Shown: positions 25,087-38,817 of the stretch, piece after piece | Numbering within the stretch: position 1 is the first letter of the stretch | How the letters are laid out: each line of letters begins with the position of its first letter | Assembly: GCA_030407085.1 (NCBI GenBank) | Contig: CM059582.1 | Coordinates: 17,217,501-17,281,500 of the forward strand | DNA length: 64,000 bases | Source: Trichopria drosophilae | Lineage: Eukaryota > Arthropoda > Insecta > Hymenoptera > Diapriidae | Direction of reading: 5' to 3' | Translations under genes and position numbers: made by a program | The notes under the pieces: generated by a model | Told to the model about the DNA's origin: nothing | The model's database searches: none | The model's input: only the letters and a program-made list of their open reading frames with translations

Positions 25087-28000
25087 TTTTCTTTAAAATA
25101 TAATGTTTATCCATTCATTAATAATCGAGATAAAAATTTCCATAAATGGTCCAGTTTTCAGCTGCTATGGTAGTACACTTATTTAGCTCTTGCCAATTTA
25201 AAAACAATCAAATTTGTTTAAACAAATCAAAATTTAATGTAATTTCAAATGAAAAATTTAATATATGTCTTTTCCAAGATAACTACCGTTAAAAAGACGT
25301 AAAATCTTCAAATATACATGTACATCAATTTTAGTACATCATGTAAATGCCCATCATATGACTCCAAAATGCTAATTATAATCTTGAATATTCTTGAAAA
25401 TTGTTTTAATATTCTATGGATTTAATGGACCAAATCGAATTTTGGAGAACGGACAATCGTGCTGGAGCACATACCAGGGATGTTTTGCTATCGATTCCCG
25501 GGCAAGGCTATCTAAGCATTCTAACATCACCTTAGTTCTGCGCATTGCGAGAAGCGCGCATGTTTCTAATGATTTTAGTGTAGCGAGACAACCTATATAA
25601 TGTATATCTATATACATTAATACACACGTAGATCGAGAATGTATATGCTCGAACGTACATTGGAACGTTCACACGAAATACGTAGGAAGTTTGAACTGTC
25701 GAGGAACCTGCGTACATTTAACACACATATGCATCAAGTTCCGCGAAGGGTGTGGCCGAATGAAATTGATGTTTTATACTAATTACTATAAATTAACAGT
25801 ATCATATTTATAATAATCAGATGTTAATTTATAGGTTTCGTCACTTTTCGGTGGAGCGAAAAAGACTAGAAAAACTAAATGTATGATGCGTAGGAAGTAT
25901 ATTAGCTAAATGCGTTTGCCCTATTTAAAACCTGATCAGGAGTATATAAATCGCAACTAAAAAGTGGAAAATGTACTGCTTCTACAGTGTACCGTTTCTT
26001 AAGTATAATTCCCGAACTTCTACTTATACAGCACATTATATCTACTATTGCATAGTAGACATGAGATTGGGTTATTACTGAAGAACATGACTTTGGCCCT
26101 CCTGAGCATAACTTTTTTTTCCCGTATGGAAACAATGTAGTTTGGTCGAATATATTGGTCGTGGTGCACAAAAAGTTAAAAAAGGAATTACAACTTGAAA
26201 GTTTTAGGGGAAGAGGGGATTTTCCAAACTCCTGTGAGCAGGGATATTGGTTCTAGGATTTTCGATTATCCACCAGCGTATGAGTCTCTTCAATTCCTTA
26301 AATCATTTATTACAATGCGTTCGGGACTGAAACATACATTCTCCGTTGTATGTGGGTTCAGAAAAGTCGACCTATAATAATTTAAAAAAAAAAACATCGT
26401 TAATCATAAGATTAATTAAAAAGTTAATAAAATTTAGGATGCTAAAATAAATATAAGTGGCATTCCTTAAATCTGTTGATCAAATAAAATCTCCAGTTAA
26501 AATGTAGTGGATTCTCACTAAAAAGCGGGGAATATAATTTGTAACGTTTTAATAAATTACTTCTATAGTTGCCCTTACGCGAACCTACACCGTAGTTTCC
26601 TAATATGACTTCCTGCTAAAGGATCGTCGACATTTCACTTAAATAAAACACCTAAAACTTATTACTTCATCGTAAAACCTTGTTCTGAAGATATTTCTCG
26701 CTTCCGTTTCTACAGATTCAACGCAATCTGCTGCAAATCGCTTGAGCTGATATCATCGTCAAACATATAACAGCGCTGACGTCAATTTATATAAGTAAAA
26801 AAAATAGGGGAAATTTAAATTTAGATTGAGGGGGGAAGGTCCCGAAACGAGGTAGATTTTCAAGAATTTTTTTTGAGGTGAATAAGTGTTGTTTTTTTGT
26901 TTAAAATCTTTTCTTGTGAGTTAGATACATCCTTAGTATACGAAATGATTTTTTTTTTAACTCTCAAAATGGCGGCGCTGTACTGCGTCAAACTCGAGTG
27001 TTTTAGAAATTTGCTTGCAGGATGGCGGCTTTATTTTTTATCTGTAACAAAAATCAAAAGAGGTTTTGTTAGTAACATTATTTTTAATACTCCAAACCTA
27101 TAAAACCAAAAAACAAGTAATTTCTACAAAAATGAGAGAGATTTTTAAAAAGTTTTTTAAAACGTTTTTTGTTAATTAATTTGTTTCAATAAATTCCGTA
27201 ATTTGTCTTAAAAAATCCCAACCATAGGTTTCAAGTACAGCCAGATATTTGAAGAAGACCTCCACAAATACAGTACCAACCATTATCAATAATAATACAC
27301 AGACATTGAAGTTTTTAAAAGAAGCTAGTAAATATTATTACATAATTCAGTGATCTGTCTTGTGAAGCTATTCTTCAGAGTGTTCATTCCGGTAACGACT
27401 GAAGCGTCTTAAAAAATCCATTTTCGAAAGCAATGCCACAAATCTACGTAAAATAGTCTCATTGAATTCGTAACATCACGCCGGTCTGCAATATCGAATC
27501 TCGATCATCTTCGCACATGGCGCCAACTTGGTCGAGTAAGTGGTTGCTATCGAGGGGAACGGAAGGAAAGTAGAAAGGAAACGAGTGAAGAAGAGAAAGA
27601 GACCTGTCATGTAGTGTGAAGGAAAAGTGCAACCAATAATTTTATTTTCTGCGATAAAGCACGTATCTCCGAAGAGGCGAACGAGGAAGAGTAAGCGAGG
27701 CGAAAAATGATAGAGAGAAATAATGGCCCTGAAAGAGTGGAAAATAAAAAAAATGAAAAAGAAAAAAAGAGGCGACTAGAAACGAGCGAGAGGAGTGTTG
27801 TAAAGCGGCGAGGCAAAAGGCGCCGCGCTTGCGGGGAAGCCGCGTATCTTTAGTGAGTAAACAGAGCGTCTTATGAATTTTAAGCAGCGAAAGCTTCGCG
27901 TATCGTACCCGCAACAGGAATACGTTTTTCTCTTCTTTGAAGCACCAAGGAGGAGATTTTTATGCGTCCGCTGGTATGCGCGTTAAGGCCGCACGCGTCC

Positions 28001-29646
28001 CACGATGTTTCGTAAATTAGACCAGCGAAGGTCGAGTTCCACCAACTAATGTACTTTCGACTATAGCGAACGTTTCTTTAAAAGCAACTTTTCCTTGTTT
28101 GTATCCAAGGTTGAAGAATAATTTTCTGGAGACGTATTGATGTTTGTATTTAAATAGATGTCTGTACCTACTTCTAATTTCTGTGTTGCGGATGTTCAAG
28201 AGAGGTACGTCCGGTAATTACGTGGGGGAATTGGGGAATCTTTGGTACTTTCGTGTCCCTATTTCTTTTGTTCCTTTTTTATTCTGATTGTCGTCTGTAA
28301 ACGACAGCTGGAGAACGTCCTTAAATCTAAGACTTCCGTATTACCAGCATTCTTCTTCAAGTGTCGGGCATTCTCGACTGCTGTAAATCCTCTGGATGAA
28401 CCGAGGAAATGTGTTTTCCTGGTGTTTACATGCATTCCATTATACCGCTGGGATTGCATTTAAATTCACTTGGATGTCCACCTGGAGGAAACCCGGATGT
28501 CACTCGCATATATGAATTTTCAAATATATGTTGGTCGAATCATTCATTCTAAATTGATGTAGGATTGAGACTAGATTCAGGGAGAATTTTCGTCTGTAAA
28601 TGGACATGACTTACTCTAAATTAGGAGCAAACAAGGGAGTTTGCAATAGTCAAATGCATATATGAGGTTCTGATAAGTCGCGTAAAAGAATTATTGATCG
28701 ACTTGATTTTAAAGACCAATAATATTAGATTCCTTTTACTCCACGTATATGGTGAGAATAAATTCTTAGAGGTTATAATTCTTCTCTGTTAAGGGTTTTG
28801 TAATTTCCATGCTAAGATATATTATCTTCCTCAAATGAAAAACCCACACTACATATAACAGTATCAGAAGGTGGAGTAATTAGAAGGTTTGATGTAACAT
28901 TGTCAACTTTGTATGAACTTTATCTAACCTTTACTTAATGCTAGGGAATGTAGTTTAGGTTTAAAATGTTTGATTTTTTGTATAGCAGCTGATAATTTGT
29001 ATTCCAAAATCGAGTCTTGAAATTTTTAGTTATTGACTATAATTAAAGTAAAGATTAGACAACTTTGAACAACAATGAGACTCCATCATTACCATCAATC
29101 CTGATAATCTACAGTTCCCAGGAACCACTTTTCCTGCAAATTCTGATATTTTTCTAATTATCTGGCGATTGTCGTCATTGAAGCCATCCTTTCAAAAAAA
29201 TGGTTACTCAAGTTTCCCAATTAACAACTTCTCAACAATGTTTCAGCGACAACTATTCACTTCCCGGACTCGGGAACGCGGTCTGGAACTGAAAACAAAA
29301 CGGTCTTCCACCAAACGTCGAATACCTTGATAAACCTCCTAATTAATCGTGCTCGCCTAACCAAACCTAGCTTTTCCTTTACTGGCTTACAATGTCCTTG
29401 GAGCAAAGATGTTCCTCTAACGCCCAATGAGAGTTGGTAAAATACAAAACAGACACATAAGACATCGTATTACGCTCTCGTCTCTCATTTGTCTTTGACT
29501 TGCTTATTCGGAAATAAGCGACGCGTCGTCGTGGCCCCTTACCGTTTAATCTTATGCGTTAGATCTCACGATAAAACATCCGTACGAGGTGGAGCTTCAG
29601 GATGAGCAAGACGCTCGAAAGCTCGTCGTCGTCGGAACGCGCCCAC
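25087..29646. other. Non-coding DNA
   Basis: Short open frames at 25394-25600 and 26195-26377 have mixed composition but no recognised domain or splice context. The island at 27.5-28.0 kb is listed separately. Nothing else identified. Confidence 0.4.
27480..28020. other. GC/AG-rich island
   Basis: Purine-rich then CpG-rich sequence (GGCGCCGCGCTTGCGGGG, GGCCGCACGCGTCCC). The Phe/Ser/Leu-rich minus-strand ORFs here come from the AG-rich bias. No recognised gene. Confidence 0.3.
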
Positions 29647-30149
29647 TATTAACTCATTACCCAAACTTCTTCGTATTATTATCATATCCACTTTGAGTTT
29701 GCGCAGCGAATACGACGTTCAACAAGAAGATGTTCTCTGGAAAGATGACAACGTGCCAATAAAGTAAAAATGCGAATAAGTATCTTAATATTTCCGAAAC
29801 TAAATGTATGAATCTGACATGATACTCACGCATAATCGACTGAGAGTGAAACTATTTGAAATAAGAACATAAAGTGTCCAAAAAATAACTCTGAAGAGAA
29901 ATGGTACTGATTGACAAAGTGCAAAAATAAAATGTGTTTTCAGATTACCTCTTGGATGGAGATAACTATATTCATAGTCGCAGTCGTTGAAATGGTAGGA
30001 TGCTTTCGCAAGACGACAAAGTTTAATTTTGAATATCATGTACATGTTAATTTCGCAAAAAAGGTAAATTATTATTAAAGGTAAGCAACTAGCTATATTA
30101 ACTCGTTACGGGAACTTCTTCGCATTATTATCACATCCTCTTTGAGACT
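29647..30149. repeat. 53-bp direct duplication, 450 bp apart
   Basis: TATTAACTCATTACCCAAAC (29647) and TATTAACTCGTTACGGGAAC (30097) both continue as CTTCTTCGYATTATTATCAY and ATCCWCTTTGAG. Identity over 53 bp is high, with scattered differences. It borders the CpG-rich island at 30.1-30.8 kb. No coding signal. Confidence 0.6.
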
Positions 30150-30770
30150 ATGCCAAGATGATGGAACGAGTTTGAGGGTGCGAAGAAGAAGAAGAGGGAC
30201 AAAGGGATGTAACTGACGGCGAGAGAAACTAAAGAGTAGGCGGAGGGAGATTCGTCGGAGGGTGGTGCGCGCCCAGCATTGTTTCGAACAGACGAAGACG
30301 AGCTTACACGTACATATACCTACATACATCCTATATTTGGCACATACGGAGAGCATCTTAGAGCTTGCACCGCGCGCCACACTTATAAAAGGGAACTTGC
30401 TGTGCGAAAGCAGCCATCTTGCCACAAACTTGACTCGACCAATCAGCGACGAGGTTGTGGTCACCGTTTTACTCTGCTTCTCTCTCGTTTTCTCACTCCT
30501 CAGTCCCTCTCTATCTCACTCTGGAGCTTTCTGTCCTCTCCACCTTCTCCTCTTCATCGTTCTGTCTCTGTCGAACGTTCTACCTCGCATGCACCAATGG
30601 CTGTGTACGTGTACAGTGCACCGGCAGTGCACCCTTTAATTCTAATCAATTTACCCTGGCAAGCCCAAGCCAGCCGTATGCGAAGCGGCCGCATGCTGAC
30701 GAAACGGAGAGGAGAAGAGGAGAGAGTCTCCTCGGGCGCCGTACCTCTTCATCTCTTGTGTAGTACAATA
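30140..30770. other. CpG-rich island with multi-frame open stretches
   Basis: GC and CpG are far above the local background. ORFs of 102-176 codons in overlapping frames and on both strands arise from a shortage of stop codons in C/T-rich sequence, not from one clear coding frame. Best read as promoter/5' UTR or unmethylated regulatory DNA. Confidence 0.45.
30384..30450 (+). promoter_or_regulatory. Possible core promoter (TATA box) in a CpG-rich island
   Basis: TATAAAAG at 30384-30391 sits in a GC-rich island, with an AGCCATC-type initiator about 30 bp downstream and a CCAATCA at 30439. The following 300 bp is C/T-rich and open in several frames, as a 5' UTR might be. I cannot identify the gene it would serve. 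Confidence 0.35.
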
Positions 30771-30996
30771 CGAAATAATTACTGTACGATTAATCGAACG
30801 AAGTTTTGAACGGGTAATTATTGATAAGGAATTCTAGAAGTTTCCAAAATCGCGATTTACCCAAAAATTCGATTTTAGCATTTCTGGTTAAATTTAATGG
30901 TACATTATGAAAATATACATTGGTTGGCTAATTTCTTTGTCTTTATGATATGGATCGGAGTGAATGTAATATGCGGTGGTAAGCGTATAATCAGGG

Positions 30997-31137
30997 CCTC
31001 CTCAGGACATTCATCCGCTTTTATCGTCCTTATAACTTCCTAAAAATGTCCTGCGTCCTGAAGTTATTCTTCGGATGGTAACGGGACGATAAAAGCCTTT
31101 GGACGTACCGGGAACACCTAAAGACGTCCTTAGGAGG
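30997..31137. mobile_element. Small MITE, about 140 bp, CCTCCTMAGGAC ends
   Basis: Left CCTCCTCAGGACATTC and the reverse complement of the right end, CCTCCTAAGGACGTC, match. Inside, GCTTTTATCGTCC (left) pairs with GGGACGATAAAAGCC (right). The CATCCTCAGG word also occurs at 14.1, 18.95 and 20.25 kb. Confidence 0.5.
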
Positions 31138-34100
31138 ATGTAATGTAGTTGAAAAACCTCCCAAAAGCCACAAGTTGGTCATGTTATAGGCATTAAGGAG
31201 AGAAGAAATTAATTATAAATCCTTCAATACGTTATGCCACCATGGAACTACAAAGTGGTGCATTTATAAGAAAACTTGTACAGTGGATTAAATTAGTTTG
31301 GTCGACCCTAATTTTCTTTATGCAACCAAATTACGGATTAGAAGAATCATCATAAAGAAAAGTTTAGTTACTCTTACCAAACTAAACTTGTTCAATTAAA
31401 ATAATTTGCATATGTATATAGAAACTTTGCTATCTCTCACGGGAATCATAATTCCTTACGAATACTTACGGTCGAACAAAAAACTAATTCAATGAATAAA
31501 TGGCACCATTAAATAAGGACTTTAGAGATGATCTTTAATTGCAATCGTGGTTCGTTGTTTGGTATTTTGTGAGGTACTCAACTTTTGCATGCAGTGTATG
31601 GGCCGTCAATATCCAGGATATTTATTTGAATCGGTAGGAACCAATTAACTGACCGATTTTATCACATCAACCAGAAAGCGAGTTATGCACGCGCCGAGTT
31701 CTTCGCCTATGAGAGCTTAACTATTTCAACCGAACTCGATTAGATTTCAGATTAGTAGGTTGGGTTAAGTCAACAATGACATTGCACATCATATTCTTCC
31801 CATACAGACCGCACTTGTTACAGTCAGAGCCTCCAGAATATGGAGGTTGTAGCTACGGAAACATTTACGCCCTACAGTAATAGACATTTACCAATTAGGA
31901 TTGCTTACTCACACAATCAACTTTTATTCTACCATAGTCATCTTTATTCAGCTTTTAGTTTATATTTATTCGACTTCATAGTCAACATTCAAAACTTATT
32001 CTGGACAGCGAAGGGCGACTTTTATTCGACCATAGGCGGCTTATAATGAACTATTCCAGAATAGGAATATTTCTTATTTAACAGTGTTAAACAAACGGGG
32101 TTTTTAAACCTGTTTAAAATAGAATAATAGTAAGACTCTTAGAAGTAGAAAAATGTAGATTTTAAAAGTTTTTAATGAAGGAAAGCAACTAAAAGCAACT
32201 AAAGGATCTAAATATGGCGGAAGATTTCATACAAAATTGAAAATCGCTTGGATTTGCTTAAAAGGTGTTAATCAGTCATTTTTAAGGACGCTGATTCAAA
32301 ATTAATATGAAATTTTATAAATTCCAAACAATGAATCCAATACGACGGATCAATAAATGAAAAATGTTACAAGAAGTAATTATATAAATTATAAATATTA
32401 AAGAATAAAAATTATAATTTAGAAGTTTTGGATGTTTACGAAATTGAGGATGGATTTAGAAAATTAAAAATATTTTTTGATTGTACCACCGATTTTTCCT
32501 ATCAAACTCAGATGGCCCTCAGGAGTGTCACTATACTGCAAAGGGTCAATAATACAAAAAGGCTAATTGTTATTTAACAGGTATAGATTAATTCTATAAC
32601 CGTTAAAATAAAACGATATATTATATGTATATAAAAACTGTTTATGCTAAAAAATAACCTAATGACATTAAATATATGACAATATATGGTTATATATAAC
32701 CTTAATAATACACCAATAACAAAATGTTGTTTATAATTGTTGGTGTACTGCAAACTCAAATGGAAAAAAAATTACAAAATTACCAACAATACGATTGAAA
32801 TTAAAGAAGATTTTTAAAATGCTATATTCTTTCACATTAATCAAACTAAAACCGCTAGACATGATAAATTAAATGAAGTGGTAAATAAATATGAATAATA
32901 AATACACAAATAATAATCTATCAACAATAGGCAGTGAAGGCGTAAATCGCAGGGCAAGAAACGAGTAATACTGGTTACCCTTCTTAAAATAGTTAAACTT
33001 GTTTTACACGTGAAGAAGCTTTACAGCAAAACGAGTTGAGCAGCGCGCACAAAAATATGTATTAAGAATTCTTGACTGGAGTTCACTGGAAATCGTCAAG
33101 GGGAGTTTGAGGTCTTAACTTTCGGACTTTTTTGGTCACCTGTATTCTGGACACACTTATTAATTATATCCGGGTCACCTATGACGTATCTGGCCGATTG
33201 TCTTCTTTCATTTTTTCTATAAAGAAAATAATAACACCCTGGAAATGGATGTTACGAAAATTGTCAAAATTTGACTTATTTAAAAAAAAAGAAAGCTCTT
33301 CAAAGTATTTATCTTAGATTGAGGATTTTGTATAAATCACGAAAACAATGAAATTATTTTTAATAGTTACAAAATAGCATCGTCACTTTATTATAAAATG
33401 AATTATAATTTCTGAATATTTTAATATGCGCGTTAGGATGGGTTTAAAAACGAAAAAGACCGAACCGCTAATAGTATTGCGGTATCAATTTGAAAGTTTA
33501 AACCATTCCAATAAACAATTCAGGTATATCTTTTTATTGGTTATTAGATTATACAGAAGAAGATTGTAAGCCTTAGTTCCCGAGAAAAAAAATTATAAAT
33601 AATCATACCTATTTCGAGATACAAATTTAACAAAATCATTTTAATTTACAATCATTCAATGCGAATGCTTGGACTTGAATACTTCTGGAGGTTTACAAAA
33701 ATTGCGCCTTTAGAAAAATATATCTCATATTTTGAACATGGACAAGACAACGACATCCCTGAAATTTTTTATTATATTTTCTTTCACGACTTAAAAAAGC
33801 ACGATGTTGTCTTGTAAAAGGAAATCTATTGTATGCAGGTATTCATAATTTCAGCTTGTCTGATTCTTAAGATACGAAGATGTAACGTGGATCTGAGAGC
33901 TTTATTAGCTTTTTTCTCCTTCACATGATAACGTTACACATGAGATCAGCATCATTCTCCGAAACGCTCCAAGGGGTATATCGTAAAGAAAGGGAAGTGC
34001 GCACATCGGATAGCGTTGAAAGTTACTCGTGAAAAATTATTTGGGTTCCTTCTAAAATAGAAATTCTCAAAAATATTCAATGTATATTAATTCATTATTT

Positions 34101-36218
34101 TCTTATCAATATTTTCATATCAATATTGTAGAATATTCTTCGTTTTTCTATGTTACACCAACGTCATTGCTTTAACAATGGCTATAAATTTACCTTACCG
34201 CTAAAAATATACAACCATTGAAATAGGAATGTGTTTTATTCACAAATTTTATGTTAGGAAATCATATTTTCAATTAATTGGGTTAACAATAGTGAGGCGT
34301 GGAATTGAAGGAATATAACAGTTCAGTCTAACACTATTATCTTAAATATCAATATTCCTTTAAGTATTGTAGTCAATTAACAAATTAATGGAACTAGGAA
34401 GAACAATAATAGAAATGAAATGTAAAAAATAAAATTATGTAAACAATCCAATTTTACTCGCTTGTTTGCAGGTGAACTGAAATTCTTCTACTTATTCTTT
34501 ATATAATAAGAAATTCTTTACTTCTAGCACAAGGAGTAAAGAAGAATTATCTTCTTAAACGGGTGAAAAACTGTCGCTGAAGCAGCGTTTATAGCATTCT
34601 TCGAGTATAACTGTATACATATATGCTCGTACAGAGTTATTTTGTAAACATTACCCATTGACAGAAAATCATTCGTGTTTTTAATAAAATAAACATATTT
34701 ATAAACCAAACTGGTTTTCAAAACCAAATTAACTTCATATTATAATACTCAAATAATTACTGCTTAGAAAATCACATACTTCAAGGGAGCTTGGTATAAG
34801 CTTGATAAAAAATTGAATTGTTGAAGGACAATAGAAATATATAAACTACAATTGTAAAAAACAAATTCATCTATCAGATCAAGATGGTGATAGGGGTACC
34901 TAGAATTCTGGATCGTGTTACGTAACCTCTATTTCATTGAATACTAGTAAAAAAAATCTTATTTTTTGAAATCTATTTGTATGTGAGTAGTAACTTTATC
35001 AGAATGAAGATTGACGAAAGAGTGCTCAACATTTCTGCTTTAATGGAGACTTGTGAAAGTATTTTATTTGTTTCGAAATTTGTTCTGATTGGTTTATCAA
35101 TATATAATTTTACAAATCATAAATTAATTAAAGATAGATTTACTAACGGAAGATAACGAGGTCATTTTAACAATCGTTTTATTTTCGTACTTTTGTTATT
35201 TTCAGACTGCACTGCAGCAAATAGTCTGTGGGTACCAAGGAAAAATTCTCTACCGTTTTAAATCTTGTTTTTTTCAATACAAATGGTTAACTATTCACTG
35301 AATCTCACTCTGAATTCGCCGAGTCACTTCTTATTCTAAATTTATGGAAAAAAGTAAATTTTAATATAAAAATTTATTTAACATTAAACGTTCTTCTTCG
35401 CGTGTCAGTTCGGGTTGTAAAGTTGGTTAGTATAAAACTTGAAACTCTTTGGATCTCTGAGAGGCAACCTCTATCATCAAAGATAAGATGATATATACAT
35501 AGAACACTCAATACAAACCCGACAGGTTTTAGTACACGCAACGCAATGTCAACTAGAACACTATTTACTAAGAAAGCACCTGGATTGGTTACGACAAAAA
35601 TCTAAATAATGATGTGTATGTCATAGATAATACATCGTAATTTTAAAGGTTACGTCTATCACTATATGTTCCTCAACAATTAGAATACAAAGCGTACAAT
35701 TTCCACGACGAGGTTCTGTACTTGATTACGTTTTGAAGACGGTGCGTGCACAATCACACCCAAACTTTTCTGCAAAATTCCCCTATTAATTCTAAACTGA
35801 TATTATAATAGGTTCCCTTATTTCATGTTTACCGCTATTTTATTTATAATGAGAGTAACCATGTAGAAGGAAGGCAATAATAGTTGAAGGTCAAACAAAA
35901 AAGAATATGTTTAAAAAACATTTGCATTCTTAATGGAAATAATTTTTCAATTGTTCATGGTGAACGATGGAAATTATTTTACATTTTTAGATTATTTATG
36001 TCTTATTGTACCGTCACGTCGAATCTCAACAAGTTCAGCATTCACTTTTTTCAATAATCGTAAAGTGATCTAAAAACTTGTAATAATATCAATCATCCAC
36101 TATTGACAAATGAAAAAAAAAACTATGAAATTTACAAAAAAACTCTGCATTATACAGATTAGCTTTTGACTTTATAAAATAAGACTAAAATTCAGCATAA
36201 CGCGAATTAATATTACAC
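31138..36218. other. Non-coding AT-rich DNA
   Basis: About 5 kb with no gene, RNA or clear element that I can support. Only short AT-rich ORFs. Confidence 0.45.
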
Positions 36219-37452
36219 ATATGGGCATTATTCTAGAACTTTTAAACTTTGAGGTTGAAGAAAAGTGAATTTTTTTTTAGTCACATCCATGAAATTATTT
36301 TTATTGGCTTTAGAATTGATCAAATGACAGGAAAAACATTGCGTGACTCATTTGTACACAATGTTATTGCTTTTTTGTAACGTAACGTGTTACGATACTC
36401 GAAAAATTGGTTTTTAGTTTTGTAACATGTAATTTACATAAAAAATTCAGTTCTTTTGCTTATGGCCTAATTTTTAGAAGCTAGTACATAAAATTAAACG
36501 TCTAGTTATTCAAATTTAAAATAATGGATTAAATATGGCAGACTATTTTTACAACATTTCTTTGATTTTTAAAAAATTTGAGATGTTAAGGTTTTTGAAC
36601 CACCATTTACAAATTTTCAGAATTAACTTAAAATTTGTAATTGAACCCCAAAGAATGTACACAAAATCAATTTCAAGAAAATCCGTCAATGTATTAATTG
36701 TTTCTCGTTAGTAAGAATATGTATGGTAATAGAAGCTCATAGTTTTTTATCACTTATATACTTTTTATAGATATTGTGAAAGTTAACGATTTTCTTATAT
36801 ACTTTAATAACATAGGAGAAAAGATCACAATGATTCAAAAGTATTTTGAAGCTAAATTGTAGATGTGCCATTAAAATATTTCATTTTTCAAAGTGAGTTT
36901 CGCTTGGAAATTTAAAGTTTGACGTTGTCACATTTTTTATGTATAGGTGGCACACATTCGGGTAAAGGCTCAAATTACTTCTTATCATATAGATAATGTA
37001 CCCCTGTTGTGTGGTTTCTTAAAAACCAATGTTTAAAAATTATCTAAGGTTGATTGCTAAATTGTCAACGATAAAACAAAGTTATCTCGCAAGTTTGAAG
37101 GTATATAATTTTATTCCTCAGTGAGGCAGATCATTAAGTTAAGGATTTTTCCTTTGGTTACATCCCCAAATACTTCCACAAAAAACCACAGACCATAAAA
37201 AAAGATTTTTTAAATTTCAGTGTTAAAACTGAAAAAATGTAGTGAATGTCGCGCACCAAAAACAGGCAAATTCACTACTTCTATTTACTCTCATTGTTTT
37301 CTACATATCTGCAATAAGTAATAAACACTTATTACATGTAAAACGAACAAAAATTTGTTGATCTGTGGTGTTGCAAAGTAATGTTTAAAATGTTTAAGGT
37401 ATCATAATGAGCGAGAACATAAAGTTTAAAAGTTCTAGAACAATGCCCATAT
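36219..37452. mobile_element. Non-autonomous DNA element, 32-bp terminal inverted repeats
   Basis: ATATGGGCATTATTCTAGAA followed by CTTTTAAACTTT (36219-36250) is matched inverted at 37421-37452 with one mismatch. The 1.17-kb interior is AT-rich with no ORF worth calling. Flanks show no clear target duplication. Confidence 0.7.
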
Positions 37453-37739
37453 AGGTTATGATAAATTTATTAACAGATAATGTGGACGTAACCCACTGTA
37501 CATTTCATCCATTGTACACACTAATTTTAGATAATCAGCAAACGCAGAGTAAATAGAGTATGAGATTTGTTATTGCCTGACAATTTGAGAATACTCTGAT
37601 TAACATAATCTCCAAAAGGATTTCTTTGCATGATCAACGAACAGTGACCCTTGAAATTCACCGCCTGAAGAGAATCCAAAAGTGAGAATCACGAATCGCA
37701 GATATTGAGGAACGTCATAACGTAAACTCGAAATCGTTA

Positions 37740-38250
37740 TCATTATTCGAATTCACACGCGTGTATTCCGATTCGGCTGCTATCCGTCGCGTGTTCGGTT
37801 CGTGCCTGGAAAACACAAAAAGCTAACTCGCCAGTTTTTTTACGATGTACCTTTTCTTCTTTCTTTATTTTAATGAGATGAGGGTGACGACCTATTCGTG
37901 CGACGCATATGGAGCGACAGTTTTCCATACAACATCGGGTTTCATACAACGTGCGGGGCAATTTTTTTATTACCTCAAAAAGTACTCGACTCTTCGTCGA
38001 CGATGTCGCGATGAGGTCTCCCCCGTAAAAAGGAGCAAGCGGACAACTTGATTCCCTTTCTCTTACACACCATCTCCTTCTCGCTCGCTGTTTTTAGCCA
38101 TGCCTTTCATTCCATCTTTCTCGTTTTCCGATTCTATCCTCAAAGCTTGTTTTCAACGTGATCTTTTATCTCGCTCACTCTTATTTCCGTCTGCTTTTCG
38201 CGATTGCCGTTTTTCGAGTTACTACACCCTGCCACAAGCCGAGCAACCGA
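37740..38250. other. CpG-rich island, C/T-rich flank
   Basis: CpG-rich patch (ATCCGTCGCGTGTTCGG, GACGATGTCGCGATG) followed by C/T-rich sequence. Opposing short ORFs lack splice or homology support. Possibly a promoter or 5' UTR region. Confidence 0.3.
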
Positions 38251-38817
38251 GGAAATGAACCATGTATTAATTTGCTTTAGTGAGCATCTCGTGCGAATTA
38301 AGAGATACGTCAACCAACTGCAGTTTTTTCACAGAGTTCCCTTTTAATTTTCTTCCGTCTCTATGCTCTGTATGTCAAACAGAGAAAGAAAATTGAATGT
38401 TCAGCATCCATTTGCATCTGTGAGCTTAAAAATCACGATCGTAAAGGCAGTTTTAAATACTTAGGTCAATCCTACCTTTTTATCATAGAAATAAATTACA
38501 AATTTTCAATGCAAATGGACTATATTTGTACATAGGTACTAATAAAGTACACTAATAAATATATTAAATTATTGATTGAAGTCCATATTACGGATAAGGA
38601 TAAGTAATGATAAAAATGGGTTCTGTGGGTGGTAAAATTCGGGCTTTGCTATTCATCTATTGATAACATATAAAGCCCTCGCATGCATATTAATGCATGC
38701 AATATTTACTGTCCAATGATTTGTGTTTCGTTCCGGAATCGGGACCACAAGCTCCACAATCGGGATATTCGAACGGGCCGTGTCTCAGACATGATTCACC
38801 AATGTTCGAAATAGGTA

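Noticed and set aside
30262..30809. ORFs of 176, 125, 123 and 102 codons in several frames
   Set aside because: Several frames on both strands are open together in C/T- and CpG-rich DNA, so no single frame is favoured. More likely UTR or promoter.
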